From positions 117,387 through 175,326 of the forward strand of contig NZ_FMTT01000007.1 of assembly GCF_900100345.1 (NCBI RefSeq): a stretch of DNA of 57,940 nucleotides, given 5' to 3'. Numbering within the stretch: the stretch's first letter is position 1; every line of letters begins with the position of its first letter. The position numbers and the translations under genes were made by a program. Below, one piece after another: positions 17,918 through 25,405 of the stretch. This stretch comes from Paenibacillus tianmuensis. GTDB lineage: Bacteria; Bacillota; Bacilli; Paenibacillales; NBRC-103111. The notes under the pieces were generated by a model. The model saw only the letters and a list, made by a program, of their open reading frames with translations, was not told where the DNA came from and did no database searches.

Positions 17918-18013
17918 ATGATAGATTTCTTGATTTGCTTGGGATTATTACTGGTACTCACCATTGTGGCAGCATCTGAACACGCAGAATCTATTTCCGA
18001 GCTAAACCAGTAA
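17918..18013 (+). CDS. Possible 31-residue membrane peptide
   Basis: An ATG with GAGGTG 7 bases upstream opens a frame beginning MIDFLICLGLLLVLTIVAAS and ending in a polar tail (SESELNQ-like). It would be a single-pass membrane peptide. It lies alone in the 500-base gap between terF and thyA, in the AT-rich island. Support is only the ribosome binding site and the hydrophobic composition; I do not recognise a family. Confidence 0.45.
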   Translation: MIDFLICLGLLLVLTIVAASEHAESISELNQ

Positions 18014-18137
18014 TCAAAGGATGGATGGTCTAAAACCCGGACTCGTTATATAATGATATTTATTGATTCCTCACGCTGCGGCGAAGACAACAGATCGCAC
18101 TCACGCAGAATGGCATAGCAAATCAAGCGATAAAAAT

Positions 18138-18178
18138 GCTCAAAGCACAACGGTTTCATCTCGTTTTGTGCCTTGAGC
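18138..18178 (+). promoter_or_regulatory. Hairpin upstream of thyA
   Basis: GCTCAA-A-GCACAA (18138-18150) pairs with TTGTGC-C-TTGAGC (18166-18178), 12 pairs around one mismatch, with a 15-base loop. It ends 25 bases before the thyA start and has no T tail, so it is more likely a leader structure than a terminator. Function unknown. Confidence 0.4.
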
Positions 18179-18203
18179 GTAGCGAAAGGAATGGACATAA
18201 CGA

Positions 18204-18998
18204 ATGAGAGCATATTTAGACCTGCTTAGTGATGTACTGGAACAGGGGGTTCGTAAGGAGGATCGAACCGGCACGGGTACGGTTTCCGTTTTTGGAAGGC
18301 AGATGAGAATAGACCTGGCAAAGGGATTTCCGCTGCTGACGACCAAAAAACTGCACATAAAATCGATTGTTCATGAACTGCTGTGGTTCTTAAGCGGTAG
18401 TACGAATGTAAAATATCTTCGTGAGAACGGCGTTACGATTTGGGATGAATGGGCCGATGAGGATGGCAATCTTGGCCGTGTCTACGGTGCTCAGTGGAGG
18501 ACTTGGCACGCTCCTAATGGCAAAATCATTGATCAAATAACCAACGTGATAAATCAAATCAAAACGAATCCGGATTCCCGCAGGCATTTGGTTAGCGCTT
18601 GGAATGTTGCAGAGGTAGATCAGATGGCTTTACCGCCTTGTCATTATGCATTTCAATTCTATGTAGCCAATGGCCGGCTGTCCTGCATGTTTCAGATGCG
18701 GTCTGTCGATTCCTTCTTGGGACTTCCATTTAACATAGCATCGTATGCACTCCTGACTCATATGGTCGCGGAGCAGTGTGGTCTTGAAGTCGGTGACCTG
18801 ATCTGGACAGGCGGCGACGTGCATATCTACTTAAATCATATGGAGCAGGTTCAATTACAGTTAACGCGAGAGCCATATCCTTTACCAACACTTATAATTA
18901 AACGCAAACCGGAATCCATTTTTGACTACAAATTCGATGATTTTGAGTTTGAAGGGTATCAGTCCCATCCCGGTATTAAGGCTCCTATAGCTATCTAG
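18204..18998 (+). CDS. thyA: Thymidylate synthase
   Basis: A 264-residue ThyA, the usual E. coli-type length. It converts dUMP to dTMP with methylene-tetrahydrofolate as methyl donor and reductant. The catalytic Cys is C146 in [11 protein letters not shown]; the dUMP-phosphate arginines are in [10 protein letters not shown] and [14 protein letters not shown]; the C-terminus [10 protein letters not shown] is canonical. folA follows 39 bases downstream, the common thyA-folA pair that regenerates tetrahydrofolate. Oddly, thyA is clearly more AT-rich than folA, so the two have different histories and the ter island may end between them. Confidence 0.97.
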   Translation: MRAYLDLLSDVLEQGVRKEDRTGTGTVSVFGRQMRIDLAKGFPLLTTKKLHIKSIVHELLWFLSGSTNVKYLRENGVTIWDEWADEDGNLGRVYGAQWRTWHAPNGKIIDQITNVINQIKTNPDSRRHLVSAWNVAEVDQMALPPCHYAFQFYVANGRLSCMFQMRSVDSFLGLPFNIASYALLTHMVAEQCGLEVGDLIWTGGDVHIYLNHMEQVQLQLTREPYPLPTLIIKRKPESIFDYKFDDFEFEGYQSHPGIKAPIAI

Positions 18999-19037
18999 CA
19001 AAATGAAAATAAGACAGGAGACAAGGAGGGTGTTCGC

Positions 19038-19538
19038 GTGACGATTTCTTTCATACTGGCGATGGACGAAGCTCGCGGCATCGGCATCGACAATAAGCTG
19101 CCGTGGCGCTTACCGGCGGATTTGGCTTATTTCAAGCAAACGACGAAGGGGCATACGGTGCTGATGGGCCGCAAGACGTTCGATTCCATCGGCAAACCCT
19201 TGCCCGGACGGCGCAATGTCGTGCTGACCCGGGACGACCAATTCGCTGCGCCGGGCTGCGAGGTGGTCCATTCGGCGCAGGAGGCGGCCGCCGATTACGG
19301 CCGCGGCGGAAGCCGGGCATCCGAGGAGCTGTTCGTCATCGGCGGCGCGGAGGTATACCGGCAGCTGCTCCCGTTCGCAGACCGGCTGTACATTACGGAG
19401 ATCGCACACCGGTTCGCGGCGGATACGTTTTTTCCCGAGCCTGAGCCCGGCGAATGGCGCGAGGTGTCGCGACAGCGCGGCGTGAAGGATGAGAAAAACC
19501 CGTACGATTACGATTTTGTCTTGTATGAGCGGGTCTGA
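19038..19538 (+). CDS. folA: Dihydrofolate reductase
   Basis: A 166-residue dihydrofolate reductase with the expected motifs ILAMDEARGIGIDNKLPW, HTVLMGRKTF, SIGKPLPGRRNVVLTRD and FVIGGAEVY. It regenerates tetrahydrofolate from the dihydrofolate made by ThyA. It starts at GTG with AAGGAGGG 7 bases upstream, in an operon with thyA. Its codon use is strongly GC-rich, like the genes after it and unlike thyA. Confidence 0.96.
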   Translation: MTISFILAMDEARGIGIDNKLPWRLPADLAYFKQTTKGHTVLMGRKTFDSIGKPLPGRRNVVLTRDDQFAAPGCEVVHSAQEAAADYGRGGSRASEELFVIGGAEVYRQLLPFADRLYITEIAHRFAADTFFPEPEPGEWREVSRQRGVKDEKNPYDYDFVLYERV

Positions 19539-19641
19539 ATGTAACGTTTCTCCAAAAAAGGAATGAAGCCGGAGCTTTTCGCGCATCTTAAAGGTTGAAC
19601 CGTGTGCACATCCCAGCATGATTGAGAGGAAGATGCCGAAC

Positions 19642-19959
19642 ATGACACAGGTTAACCAGCATCAAATGCCGATCCGGCATGTGATCGACAACGCGGAAAA
19701 AGCGATCCAGGTGGCCAAGGACGCCGAAATGGCCGTCCGCCACGCGCAGCTTCAGTCCGATCCGCACAAGCTGTCCTCTGCGCTCGCGGAGCTGGAGTCG
19801 GCGCAGCAGGCGCTGGCGAAGGCGCAGAGCCAGATGGCGGCACAGGACCACGAGCATCACGGACAGGAGCTCGTGCAGGTACAGGACCAGTTGAACCAGA
19901 CGCAGCAAAGCTTGGACGTAGTCGCATCGAACACCGAGCAGCCGAAGCAAGTTCGCTGA
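19642..19959 (+). CDS. Small Gln/Ala-rich coiled-coil protein, function unknown
   Basis: About 105 residues, starting MTQVNQHQMPIRHVI, polar, rich in Gln, Ala and His, and predicted by eye to be mostly helical coiled coil (regular leucine/alanine spacing at 20-95). It has no signal peptide or membrane segment. ATG 19642 is preferred to 19618 because GAGAGGAAG lies at a suitable distance only from 19642. I do not recognise the family. A bidirectional terminator separates it from the Nudix gene. Confidence 0.65.
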   Translation: MTQVNQHQMPIRHVIDNAEKAIQVAKDAEMAVRHAQLQSDPHKLSSALAELESAQQALAKAQSQMAAQDHEHHGQELVQVQDQLNQTQQSLDVVASNTEQPKQVR

Positions 19960-19997
19960 CTGGACGCAGGTTCGCGCCGCCCTGCGGCATTTAAGCG

Positions 19998-20047
19998 AAA
20001 AAAAGCACAGGCCCGCCGATCAAATTCGGCAGAGCTTGTGCTTTTTT
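19998..20047. terminator. Bidirectional terminator
   Basis: AAAAAGCACA near 19999-20009 pairs with TGTGCTTTTT near 20037-20046; an inner CCGA/TCGG stem extends it. A and T runs lie at both outer ends. It sits between the convergent coiled-coil and Nudix genes. Confidence 0.8.
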
Positions 20048-20462
20048 AATCGGCTAGCCACAGACTTTGGTTCAACTTCACTTGTTCGATCATATGACCG
20101 ATGTTTCCTTCGCCCGCAAAAAGGGTCATGTCAAAAAAATCTTGGTTTAAATCAGACCAATACAATTCGTTCTCTTCCCCCGAAACGACGACTTCACGCT
20201 TTAATTTGCCAACATAAACTTCAACATAGCAGTTCTGCAAATAGTATTTAAAATCCATTACATGATGCAAAGTCACATCTTCTTTGGAAATACAGGTTTC
20301 TTCAAATAATTCTCTGTACGCAGCTTCAAGCCCTGTTTCTCCACTTTCGATTTTTCCCCCGACTAAATTGCTTAATCCTTTGTAGGGGTTCTTCAATCTT
20401 TTGCACATGAGCAGTCTATCCATATGTTTATTGTATATCATAAGAACGTTGTACCCTTGCAA
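20046..20462 (-). CDS. Nudix hydrolase
   Basis: A 138-residue Nudix protein. The Nudix box is intact from GGKIESGE to RELFEETCI (around 36-57), with the catalytic REXXEE. Such enzymes cleave nucleoside diphosphates linked to another moiety; small single-domain forms like this are often MutT/YtkD-type nucleotide clean-up enzymes. The start is TTG with AGGGGGA 7 bases upstream on the minus strand. Substrate cannot be predicted. Confidence 0.88.
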   Translation of the reverse strand: MQGYNVLMIYNKHMDRLLMCKRLKNPYKGLSNLVGGKIESGETGLEAAYRELFEETCISKEDVTLHHVMDFKYYLQNCYVEVYVGKLKREVVVSGEENELYWSDLNQDFFDMTLFAGEGNIGHMIEQVKLNQSLWLAD

Positions 20463-20741
20463 GAATGAATCCCCCTATTTTTACGATTGACGCATACAAC
20501 TATTCGACTTTGGCGATGCAATATCCTGCCAATCGTTCAGCGAGAAAAAGCAAATTATCAAAGTTGGGGGGCCTCATATAGGGACGCTACCGTTACGCCT
20601 GCATGTGCCGTCACGCCGATAGAACCAATCCCTTGAACCGAGTGTAACGTATGGAATGCATTTCATAGCAAGCGTTTTTTTCTATAAAAAGCACCGCACT
20701 ATGCTACAATAAAGCTAACGAAGGGGAGGAGTGGGACGGCT
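20463..20741. promoter_or_regulatory. Divergent region with an extended -10 promoter for the LacI gene
   Basis: TATGCTACAAT at 20700-20710 contains TGnTACAAT, an extended -10 box, about 30 bases before the LacI-family start. No good -35 is seen, as is normal for extended -10 promoters. The rest of this 279-base gap holds the promoter of the Nudix gene and no gene. Confidence 0.45.
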
Positions 20742-21719
20742 ATGGCAAACATTAAGGAAATTGCCCGCATGGCAGGCGTTTCGGTTACGACGGTTTCCCG
20801 CGTGCTGAACCGTCATCCGTATGTGAGCGAGGATAAAAGGGTCGCCGTTCTGGAGGCGGTGCGGAAGCTGGACTATGTGCCGAATTTGAATGCCATCCAT
20901 TTGATCAAAGGCAAGACGTCAATGATCGCGGTGGTGCTTCCTTATGTGGATAATCCGTACTGGAGCTCGCCGGTGGAAGGTATCTTGAGCGAGGCGAACC
21001 GACGCGGGTACCGGGTGGTCCTCTGCCAGACGAACTACCGCGCCGAGGAAGAGCTCAAAGTGCTCGAAATGCTAAGAATGAAGCAGGTCGACGGCGTCAT
21101 TATTACGTCGCGGACGAACGCTTGGGATGCGATCAAGCCTTATTTGGCTCACGGTCCGATCGTCGTTTGCGAGGATGCAGGAGACGAGCCGCTATCCTGC
21201 GCCTATATCGACCACTACCGCAGCTTTGAAACGGGCCTGCGCTATTTGACGTCCCAAGGACACCGGCACATCGCATGCTGCATCGGCAGGCGCAACAGCA
21301 ATACGAGCCTGGCGCGGGAACGCGCCGTCCGCGAAGCGCTCGTCGCCGTGCAGGAGCCGCTGCGACCGGAGTGGATGTTCTACGACGCGCTATCGATGGA
21401 AGCGGGCGTTGAGGTCGCGCATCGGCTGACCGGCATGAACCCGCGTCCGACGGCGGTGCTGACGGGCACGCATCAGACCGCGGCGGGGCTGGTCGCCGAA
21501 GCGCGCAAGCTCGGGCTTCGCGTATCGGACGATTTGGCCGTGATCGGCTTCGATAACCATATGCTCGGCCAATTGCTCGAGATTACTGCGGTGGAGCAGT
21601 CGAACAAGGACGTGGGCCGCGCCGCTTTTCAAATGCTGTACCGCTATATTGCAGAAGACCGGTATGAGGCGGAAAAGCAGGAGCTGCCGGTCCGGCTGGT
21701 GGAACGGTCGACGGTCTGA
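20742..21719 (+). CDS. LacI-family transcriptional regulator
   Basis: A 325-residue LacI/GalR regulator. The N-terminal helix-turn-helix is MANIKEIARMAGVSVTTVSR with hinge helix near 50-58, followed by the periplasmic-binding-protein-like sensor domain (62-325). It should bind a palindromic operator and respond to a sugar or related ligand. No sugar operon is adjacent: the next genes are PadR and a FtsW-like gene, so its targets are probably elsewhere or include the locus at 24-34 kb. GGGGAGGAG lies upstream of the ATG. Confidence 0.93.
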   Translation: MANIKEIARMAGVSVTTVSRVLNRHPYVSEDKRVAVLEAVRKLDYVPNLNAIHLIKGKTSMIAVVLPYVDNPYWSSPVEGILSEANRRGYRVVLCQTNYRAEEELKVLEMLRMKQVDGVIITSRTNAWDAIKPYLAHGPIVVCEDAGDEPLSCAYIDHYRSFETGLRYLTSQGHRHIACCIGRRNSNTSLARERAVREALVAVQEPLRPEWMFYDALSMEAGVEVAHRLTGMNPRPTAVLTGTHQTAAGLVAEARKLGLRVSDDLAVIGFDNHMLGQLLEITAVEQSNKDVGRAAFQMLYRYIAEDRYEAEKQELPVRLVERSTV

Positions 21720-21847
21720 AGTGCGCGGAAAGCTGGACAAGCAGAGCGGTGCCAGCTATACTAATACCTAGAATTACGATACATAGATTTACGATGCTTG
21801 TATTCGAACGATAGCATAGGCAATGGAAAGGAGGCGCGATTTAGCGG

Positions 21848-22180
21848 ATGAAGCTCAGCAAAGAGCTGTTGAAAGGAAGCACCGGGACGATGATTTTGAC
21901 GCTGCTTGAGCGGCGCACTATGTACGGGTACGAGCTGATCAAGGAGCTGGAGAAAAGCTCTGGCGGGATGTTTTCGCTGAAAGAAGGGACGCTGTATCCG
22001 ATTCTGCACGGCATGGAGGCGGAGCGCTGGGTCGAGGCGTACTGGGAGGAGGCGCAAGGACGGCAGCGCAAATACTACCGCATCACCGAGGCTGGCAAGC
22101 GGCATCTGCAGGAAAAAACGGCGGAGTGGAAGCAGTTCCGCGATGCGGTCGATCTCGTCTTGGGGGAGGGAAAAGCATGA
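21848..22180 (+). CDS. PadR-family transcriptional regulator
   Basis: A 110-residue PadR-type winged-helix regulator, with the signatures MYGYELIKELE, LKEGTLYPILH and GRQRKYYRITEAG. PadR proteins of this size repress neighbouring membrane-protein genes and often themselves. It overlaps the next gene in an ATGA, so the two are one operon. AAAGGAGG lies 17 bases upstream of the ATG, further away than usual, with AGCGG closer. Three ACGAT motifs at 21776, 21791 and 21808 in its leader might be binding sites. Confidence 0.92.
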   Translation: MKLSKELLKGSTGTMILTLLERRTMYGYELIKELEKSSGGMFSLKEGTLYPILHGMEAERWVEAYWEEAQGRQRKYYRITEAGKRHLQEKTAEWKQFRDAVDLVLGEGKA

Positions 22181-23499
22181 TCCGCGAGCACGAGGATGTG
22201 CGGGATTACTTGAGCAGTGTCTGCTCGCAGATTCGGGCGAGGGAGTTGCATAAGGATATCCGGCGGGAGCTGGAAAGCCACTTGGAGGAGCTGGTGCTCG
22301 ACAAGGAAGCGGAAGGCGCGAGCCGGGAGGAAGCGGTCGCTTGGGCGATCCGGCAGATGGGCGACCCGGTAACGGTCGGGCGGGAGCTGCACCGCATTCA
22401 TAAGCCGCGGATGCACTGGGGCTTGCTGCTCGGGTTGATTGCATTTCTGGGGCTTGGCGTCTTTGTGATGTACAGCATCGAGTCCAGCTATGGGGCGATG
22501 AGTCCTTATGTATATGGCAATTTTTTCTCAACTAATAAATTGCGATTCATCGCACTGGGACTGCCGGTTTTACTGGTATTTTATTTTATGGACTACCGAA
22601 AGCTAAAGACTTGGTCGCTCCTCATGTATTGTCTTGCCGCCGCCAGCATGATTTACGTGCTTTTGTTTGGACAGCAGGTGAGCGGGGCGAAAAGTTATTT
22701 GTCAATTTGGAGATTTTCAATAGATGTGAAAACCGTCAGCTCTTATTTATTCATCGCCGCGGCGGCCGGCTTGCTCCTTGATTGGTGGAAGCAGAAGCGT
22801 TATTTTTGGCTGAAATCGATAGTTTCTTTTGTTCTCGTCCCGTTCGTGCTCTATGCCATGGTTCCTTCGGTATCGGCGATTCTATTTTATCTGGTAAGTT
22901 ATGGGATCTTGTGCGGAGTCATTACCCGCAAATGGTGGCTTGCGCTGCTCCAAACGGGCGGACTTCTCCTGATGTGCGCAGCGGTGGTGATTACGATAAG
23001 TCATCGGTATATGAAATATCGTCTCGGTGCTTTTCTTGATCCGTTCGCAGACTCTTCGGGTGGGGGGTATATGTATATCCGGATGAGAGAGGCCCTGAGC
23101 AGCGCCGGCTGGTGGGGCCACGGATTCGGGGCGGTTAATCCGAAGCTGCAGTTTATTCATGAGGACTTTATCTTTACTTATCTCGTCTACAGCTTCGGCT
23201 GGGGCGTCGGTATCGCGGTCGCAGGCGCTGCCGTATATTTCGTGACTCGGATGCTCCATTCGATGGGTCAAGCCCGCGAGACATACGGCAAAATGCTGAT
23301 TGTGGCCGCCGCTTCCATCATCGGGGCGCAATTCGGCTACTGCATCGGCATGTCGCTCGGCGTGCTGCCGATTACCTCGGTCACGTTTCCGTTCGTCAGC
23401 TATGGCGGTACGCATACGCTGATGGAAATGGCGATCGTCGGCCTCGTTCTCGGCATTTACCGGCGGAAGGATATGATTCGCCTCAGCAAGACATTCTGA
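22177..23499 (+). CDS. FtsW/RodA/SpoVE-family protein with N-terminal permease-prefix domain
   Basis: About 440 residues. Residues 1-80 are a soluble helical segment with the repeated pattern LHKDIRRELESHLEEL and EEAVAWAIRQMGDP, known as a permease prefix domain and typical of proteins controlled by PadR. The rest has about ten transmembrane segments of the SEDS family, with FIHEDFIFTYL (holding the Asp equivalent to the catalytic Asp of RodA/FtsW) and FPFVSYGGTHTLMEM. SEDS proteins polymerise lipid II glycan strands. This is an accessory, PadR-controlled version, not the housekeeping one. ATG 22177 overlaps the PadR stop; GGGGGAGGG is upstream. Confidence 0.88.
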   Translation: MIREHEDVRDYLSSVCSQIRARELHKDIRRELESHLEELVLDKEAEGASREEAVAWAIRQMGDPVTVGRELHRIHKPRMHWGLLLGLIAFLGLGVFVMYSIESSYGAMSPYVYGNFFSTNKLRFIALGLPVLLVFYFMDYRKLKTWSLLMYCLAAASMIYVLLFGQQVSGAKSYLSIWRFSIDVKTVSSYLFIAAAAGLLLDWWKQKRYFWLKSIVSFVLVPFVLYAMVPSVSAILFYLVSYGILCGVITRKWWLALLQTGGLLLMCAAVVITISHRYMKYRLGAFLDPFADSSGGGYMYIRMREALSSAGWWGHGFGAVNPKLQFIHEDFIFTYLVYSFGWGVGIAVAGAAVYFVTRMLHSMGQARETYGKMLIVAAASIIGAQFGYCIGMSLGVLPITSVTFPFVSYGGTHTLMEMAIVGLVLGIYRRKDMIRLSKTF

Positions 23500-23665
23500 C
23501 GGCAAGATAGACGCCATCGATTCCCTGCGAGCGGGACGATGGCGTCTTTTGCATGTCCAAGCGGACGCGACCCGCCTGCCGAAGACGAAGAACGAGCGCT
23601 GTAAACAGCGCGAAACAAACAAGCAGCATCGTAAACGAAAGCCCGAGGGTCATTCCTTCGGTCAC
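23483..23665 (-). CDS. Possible 60-residue single-pass membrane protein
   Basis: A GTG opens a frame starting MTEGMTLGLSFTMLLVCFAL, with one clear membrane segment and a basic tail. It has no convincing ribosome binding site and its 3' half runs through the terminator stem of the neighbouring gene, so it is doubtful. It lies just downstream of the better supported small gene at 23707-23802. Confidence 0.25.
   Translation of the reverse strand: MTEGMTLGLSFTMLLVCFALFTALVLRLRQAGRVRLDMQKTPSSRSQGIDGVYLAVRMSC
23509..23550 (+). terminator. Terminator after the FtsW-like gene
   Basis: AGACGCCATCG (23509-23519) pairs exactly with CGATGGCGTCT (23537-23547), 11 bp, followed by TTTT. Confidence 0.8.
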
Positions 23666-23706
23666 GTATAAGCTATATCAAAGTTAACTGCGTAATTATA
23701 CCGGAA

Positions 23707-23802
23707 TCAGAGCGGCTGCACATGCTGGTAGGTCACAAGCAGAGCGAACGTGAGCGTCAGACTTAAGAGCGCATACTTTAGTTGCTTCAGCGTGAAATTC
23801 AT
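23707..23802 (-). CDS. Possible 31-residue membrane peptide
   Basis: An ATG (complement of 23800-23802) preceded by AAAGGGAGGGAAG, a strong ribosome binding site, starts a frame opening MNFTLKQLKYALLSLTLTFA and ending after the segment QHVQPL. It has an amphipathic basic start and one hydrophobic segment. Nothing in the sequence shows its role; similar tiny membrane proteins often modulate transporters. Confidence 0.45.
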   Translation of the reverse strand: MNFTLKQLKYALLSLTLTFALLVTYQHVQPL

Positions 23803-23968
23803 GAGCTTCCCTCCCTTTCCTAGCCTGTCTGCCTGAATCATAGCGGCAAGGAGAATAGTTAAGTAATTTAATTATCAGCTATTCATCATTCGATTGCAAT
23901 TGAAGTAAATGGAAGAACAGGAGATGATAGATTTGTAGACGCTAGATTACTCGGGCTATTTAGGTCAT

Positions 23969-24406
23969 TTGATTTCGGATGAAGTGTGGTCGGCGGATAT
24001 GTATTTTCATAGGGTGCGGTCGTTGTCGACGGAGGAACGGATCGAAGCGCGGAACATGAGCTACAGAGACTTCCGGAGACTCAACGGTGTCATTATTGCG
24101 CGATATGGGCTACAGCGGAATCCGCATTCGATTCCCGAAGTGGCTATGGATGAAATCAGTGCGGAGTCCGTTGCGTCATTGCTTGGCTATCTCGACCAAG
24201 ATTTCAATTTTGACGAAACGGCAATGCGCGAGCCGTTGGAGTTTCTGCGGCGTGACGAGGTTTTTCACTATATCGAAGCATCGATCGACCGTTGTACGGC
24301 CTTCCTGCTGGAGCACGTGATGGAACCTGAAATTGGCGAGCTTCGGCCTGCCGCTAGCCCGAGTCCCGCGGCAGGCTGTTCCGGCTGCGGAAAGCCGTCG
24401 GACTGA
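23969..24406 (+). CDS. Hypothetical protein, possibly with a disrupted start
   Basis: A 145-residue soluble protein from a TTG, with an acidic, helical body and a Cys pair near the C-terminus (GCSGCGKPSD). I do not recognise the family. The TTG has no ribosome binding site. Upstream, the same frame is open from an ATG at 23909 (MEEQEMIDL) except for one TAG at 23936-23938, and the residues after the TAG (TLDYSGYLGHL) look protein-like. Either the gene starts at the weak TTG or an original start has been cut off by a nonsense change. The 3' end overlaps the facing AraC gene by 53 bases. Confidence 0.55.
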   Translation: MISDEVWSADMYFHRVRSLSTEERIEARNMSYRDFRRLNGVIIARYGLQRNPHSIPEVAMDEISAESVASLLGYLDQDFNFDETAMREPLEFLRRDEVFHYIEASIDRCTAFLLEHVMEPEIGELRPAASPSPAAGCSGCGKPSD

Positions 24407-25217
24407 TCCCGTAAAAGGCGGTAAACTGCTTGGAAAAATAATGAATCGAATCGTAGCCAAGGTTGTCCGAGATCGATGTGACCGACTGCCGGCTTTCCAG
24501 CAGCAAATTGGCCGCTTTTTTCATTTTCATCCGCAGCAGATACTCCTTCGGGGTCACGCCGGTTTCCTGCTTGAACAGCTTGTAAAAGTAGGACTTTTTT
24601 AGCCGGCATTTGCGGCACCAGTCCTCAAACGAATAACGGCGCTCCGGGTGCCGCTCCATCTCCTCCATAATTTGCAGGATGCGGTAATCGTTCGGCGCGG
24701 CGCTCTTGATGCTGTTGTACCAGCGAAGCAGAAATGCGCGCATCAGCGCCCCCGTAATCGATTGCGCATAATAAGGAGCGTCCTCCGATCTGACGATTTG
24801 CACGAACAGTTCAATCAGATGCGGATAGGGGCTCAGCGACGTTTTAGTCGGAAATTCATCGAGTCCGGGGCAAAATTCTTTTCGGGTCAGCATCGACCGG
24901 TCGGGCGGATCGGGATAAAAGGCGAAGCGCGGCTCCGGCATCGGATGCCGCTCCCATAAATCGCAGTAAATGTTATACGAGTCGAGCGGAAAGCCGGGCT
25001 TATGATGAAACGAATGCACCTGTCCCGGGCGGATGAAAATCAGGGTGCCTTTTTCCACGGAATACGTGACGTTATCCACGACGATATCTCCGCGGCCGTC
25101 CAAAAACAGGTGATAGGCGAACGTATAGCCGACTCTGGTTCCTTCATGCTCGCCCCCGTTATACGTATAGGGTGCCGCCGAACGCACATGCGGAGCGATT
25201 TCTGCCAAATCCTTCAT
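24354..25217 (-). CDS. AraC-family regulator of the carbohydrate locus
   Basis: A 287-residue AraC/XylS-type regulator: an N-terminal cupin sensor (about 15-150, with RPGQVHSF) and two C-terminal helix-turn-helix motifs (185-285, including FEDWCRKCRLKKSYFYKLFK and a second with SVTSISDNLGYDS). It is divergent from the glycosidase gene and 189 bases from it, so it most likely controls that gene in response to the sugar. The 3' end overlaps the upstream hypothetical gene on the opposite strand. Confidence 0.92.
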   Translation of the reverse strand: MKDLAEIAPHVRSAAPYTYNGGEHEGTRVGYTFAYHLFLDGRGDIVVDNVTYSVEKGTLIFIRPGQVHSFHHKPGFPLDSYNIYCDLWERHPMPEPRFAFYPDPPDRSMLTRKEFCPGLDEFPTKTSLSPYPHLIELFVQIVRSEDAPYYAQSITGALMRAFLLRWYNSIKSAAPNDYRILQIMEEMERHPERRYSFEDWCRKCRLKKSYFYKLFKQETGVTPKEYLLRMKMKKAANLLLESRQSVTSISDNLGYDSIHYFSKQFTAFYGISPTAFRSRNSLPRDSG

Positions 25218-25311
25218 CTTGGGTTCCTCCGGGCGTTAGGTTCTCGCGAATAGCGGAATTTTGTACAAATCGATGGAAGGCCTTTCAAATACATTTCCAA
25301 CGTCCTAATGA

Positions 25312-25317
25312 TACAAT
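25312..25317 (+). promoter_or_regulatory. Candidate -10 box for the glycosidase gene
   Basis: TACAAT lies 89 bases before the glycosidase start in the divergent AraC/glycosidase region. The matching -35 region is poor (near 25289), consistent with a promoter that needs the neighbouring AraC activator. Confidence 0.35.
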
Positions 25318-25405
25318 AACCCCGACAAAAGAAAAAGCGCAGGAGGCTGGAAGGCGATGCGCAGCAGCGTACTCACCTATACCAAGAAAGCGAGGTCGCC
25401 ATACG

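Noticed and set aside
21776..21812. Three ACGAT motifs before the PadR gene
   Set aside because: The motif is short, spacing is irregular (15 and 17 bases) and the flanks differ, so I do not call an operator.
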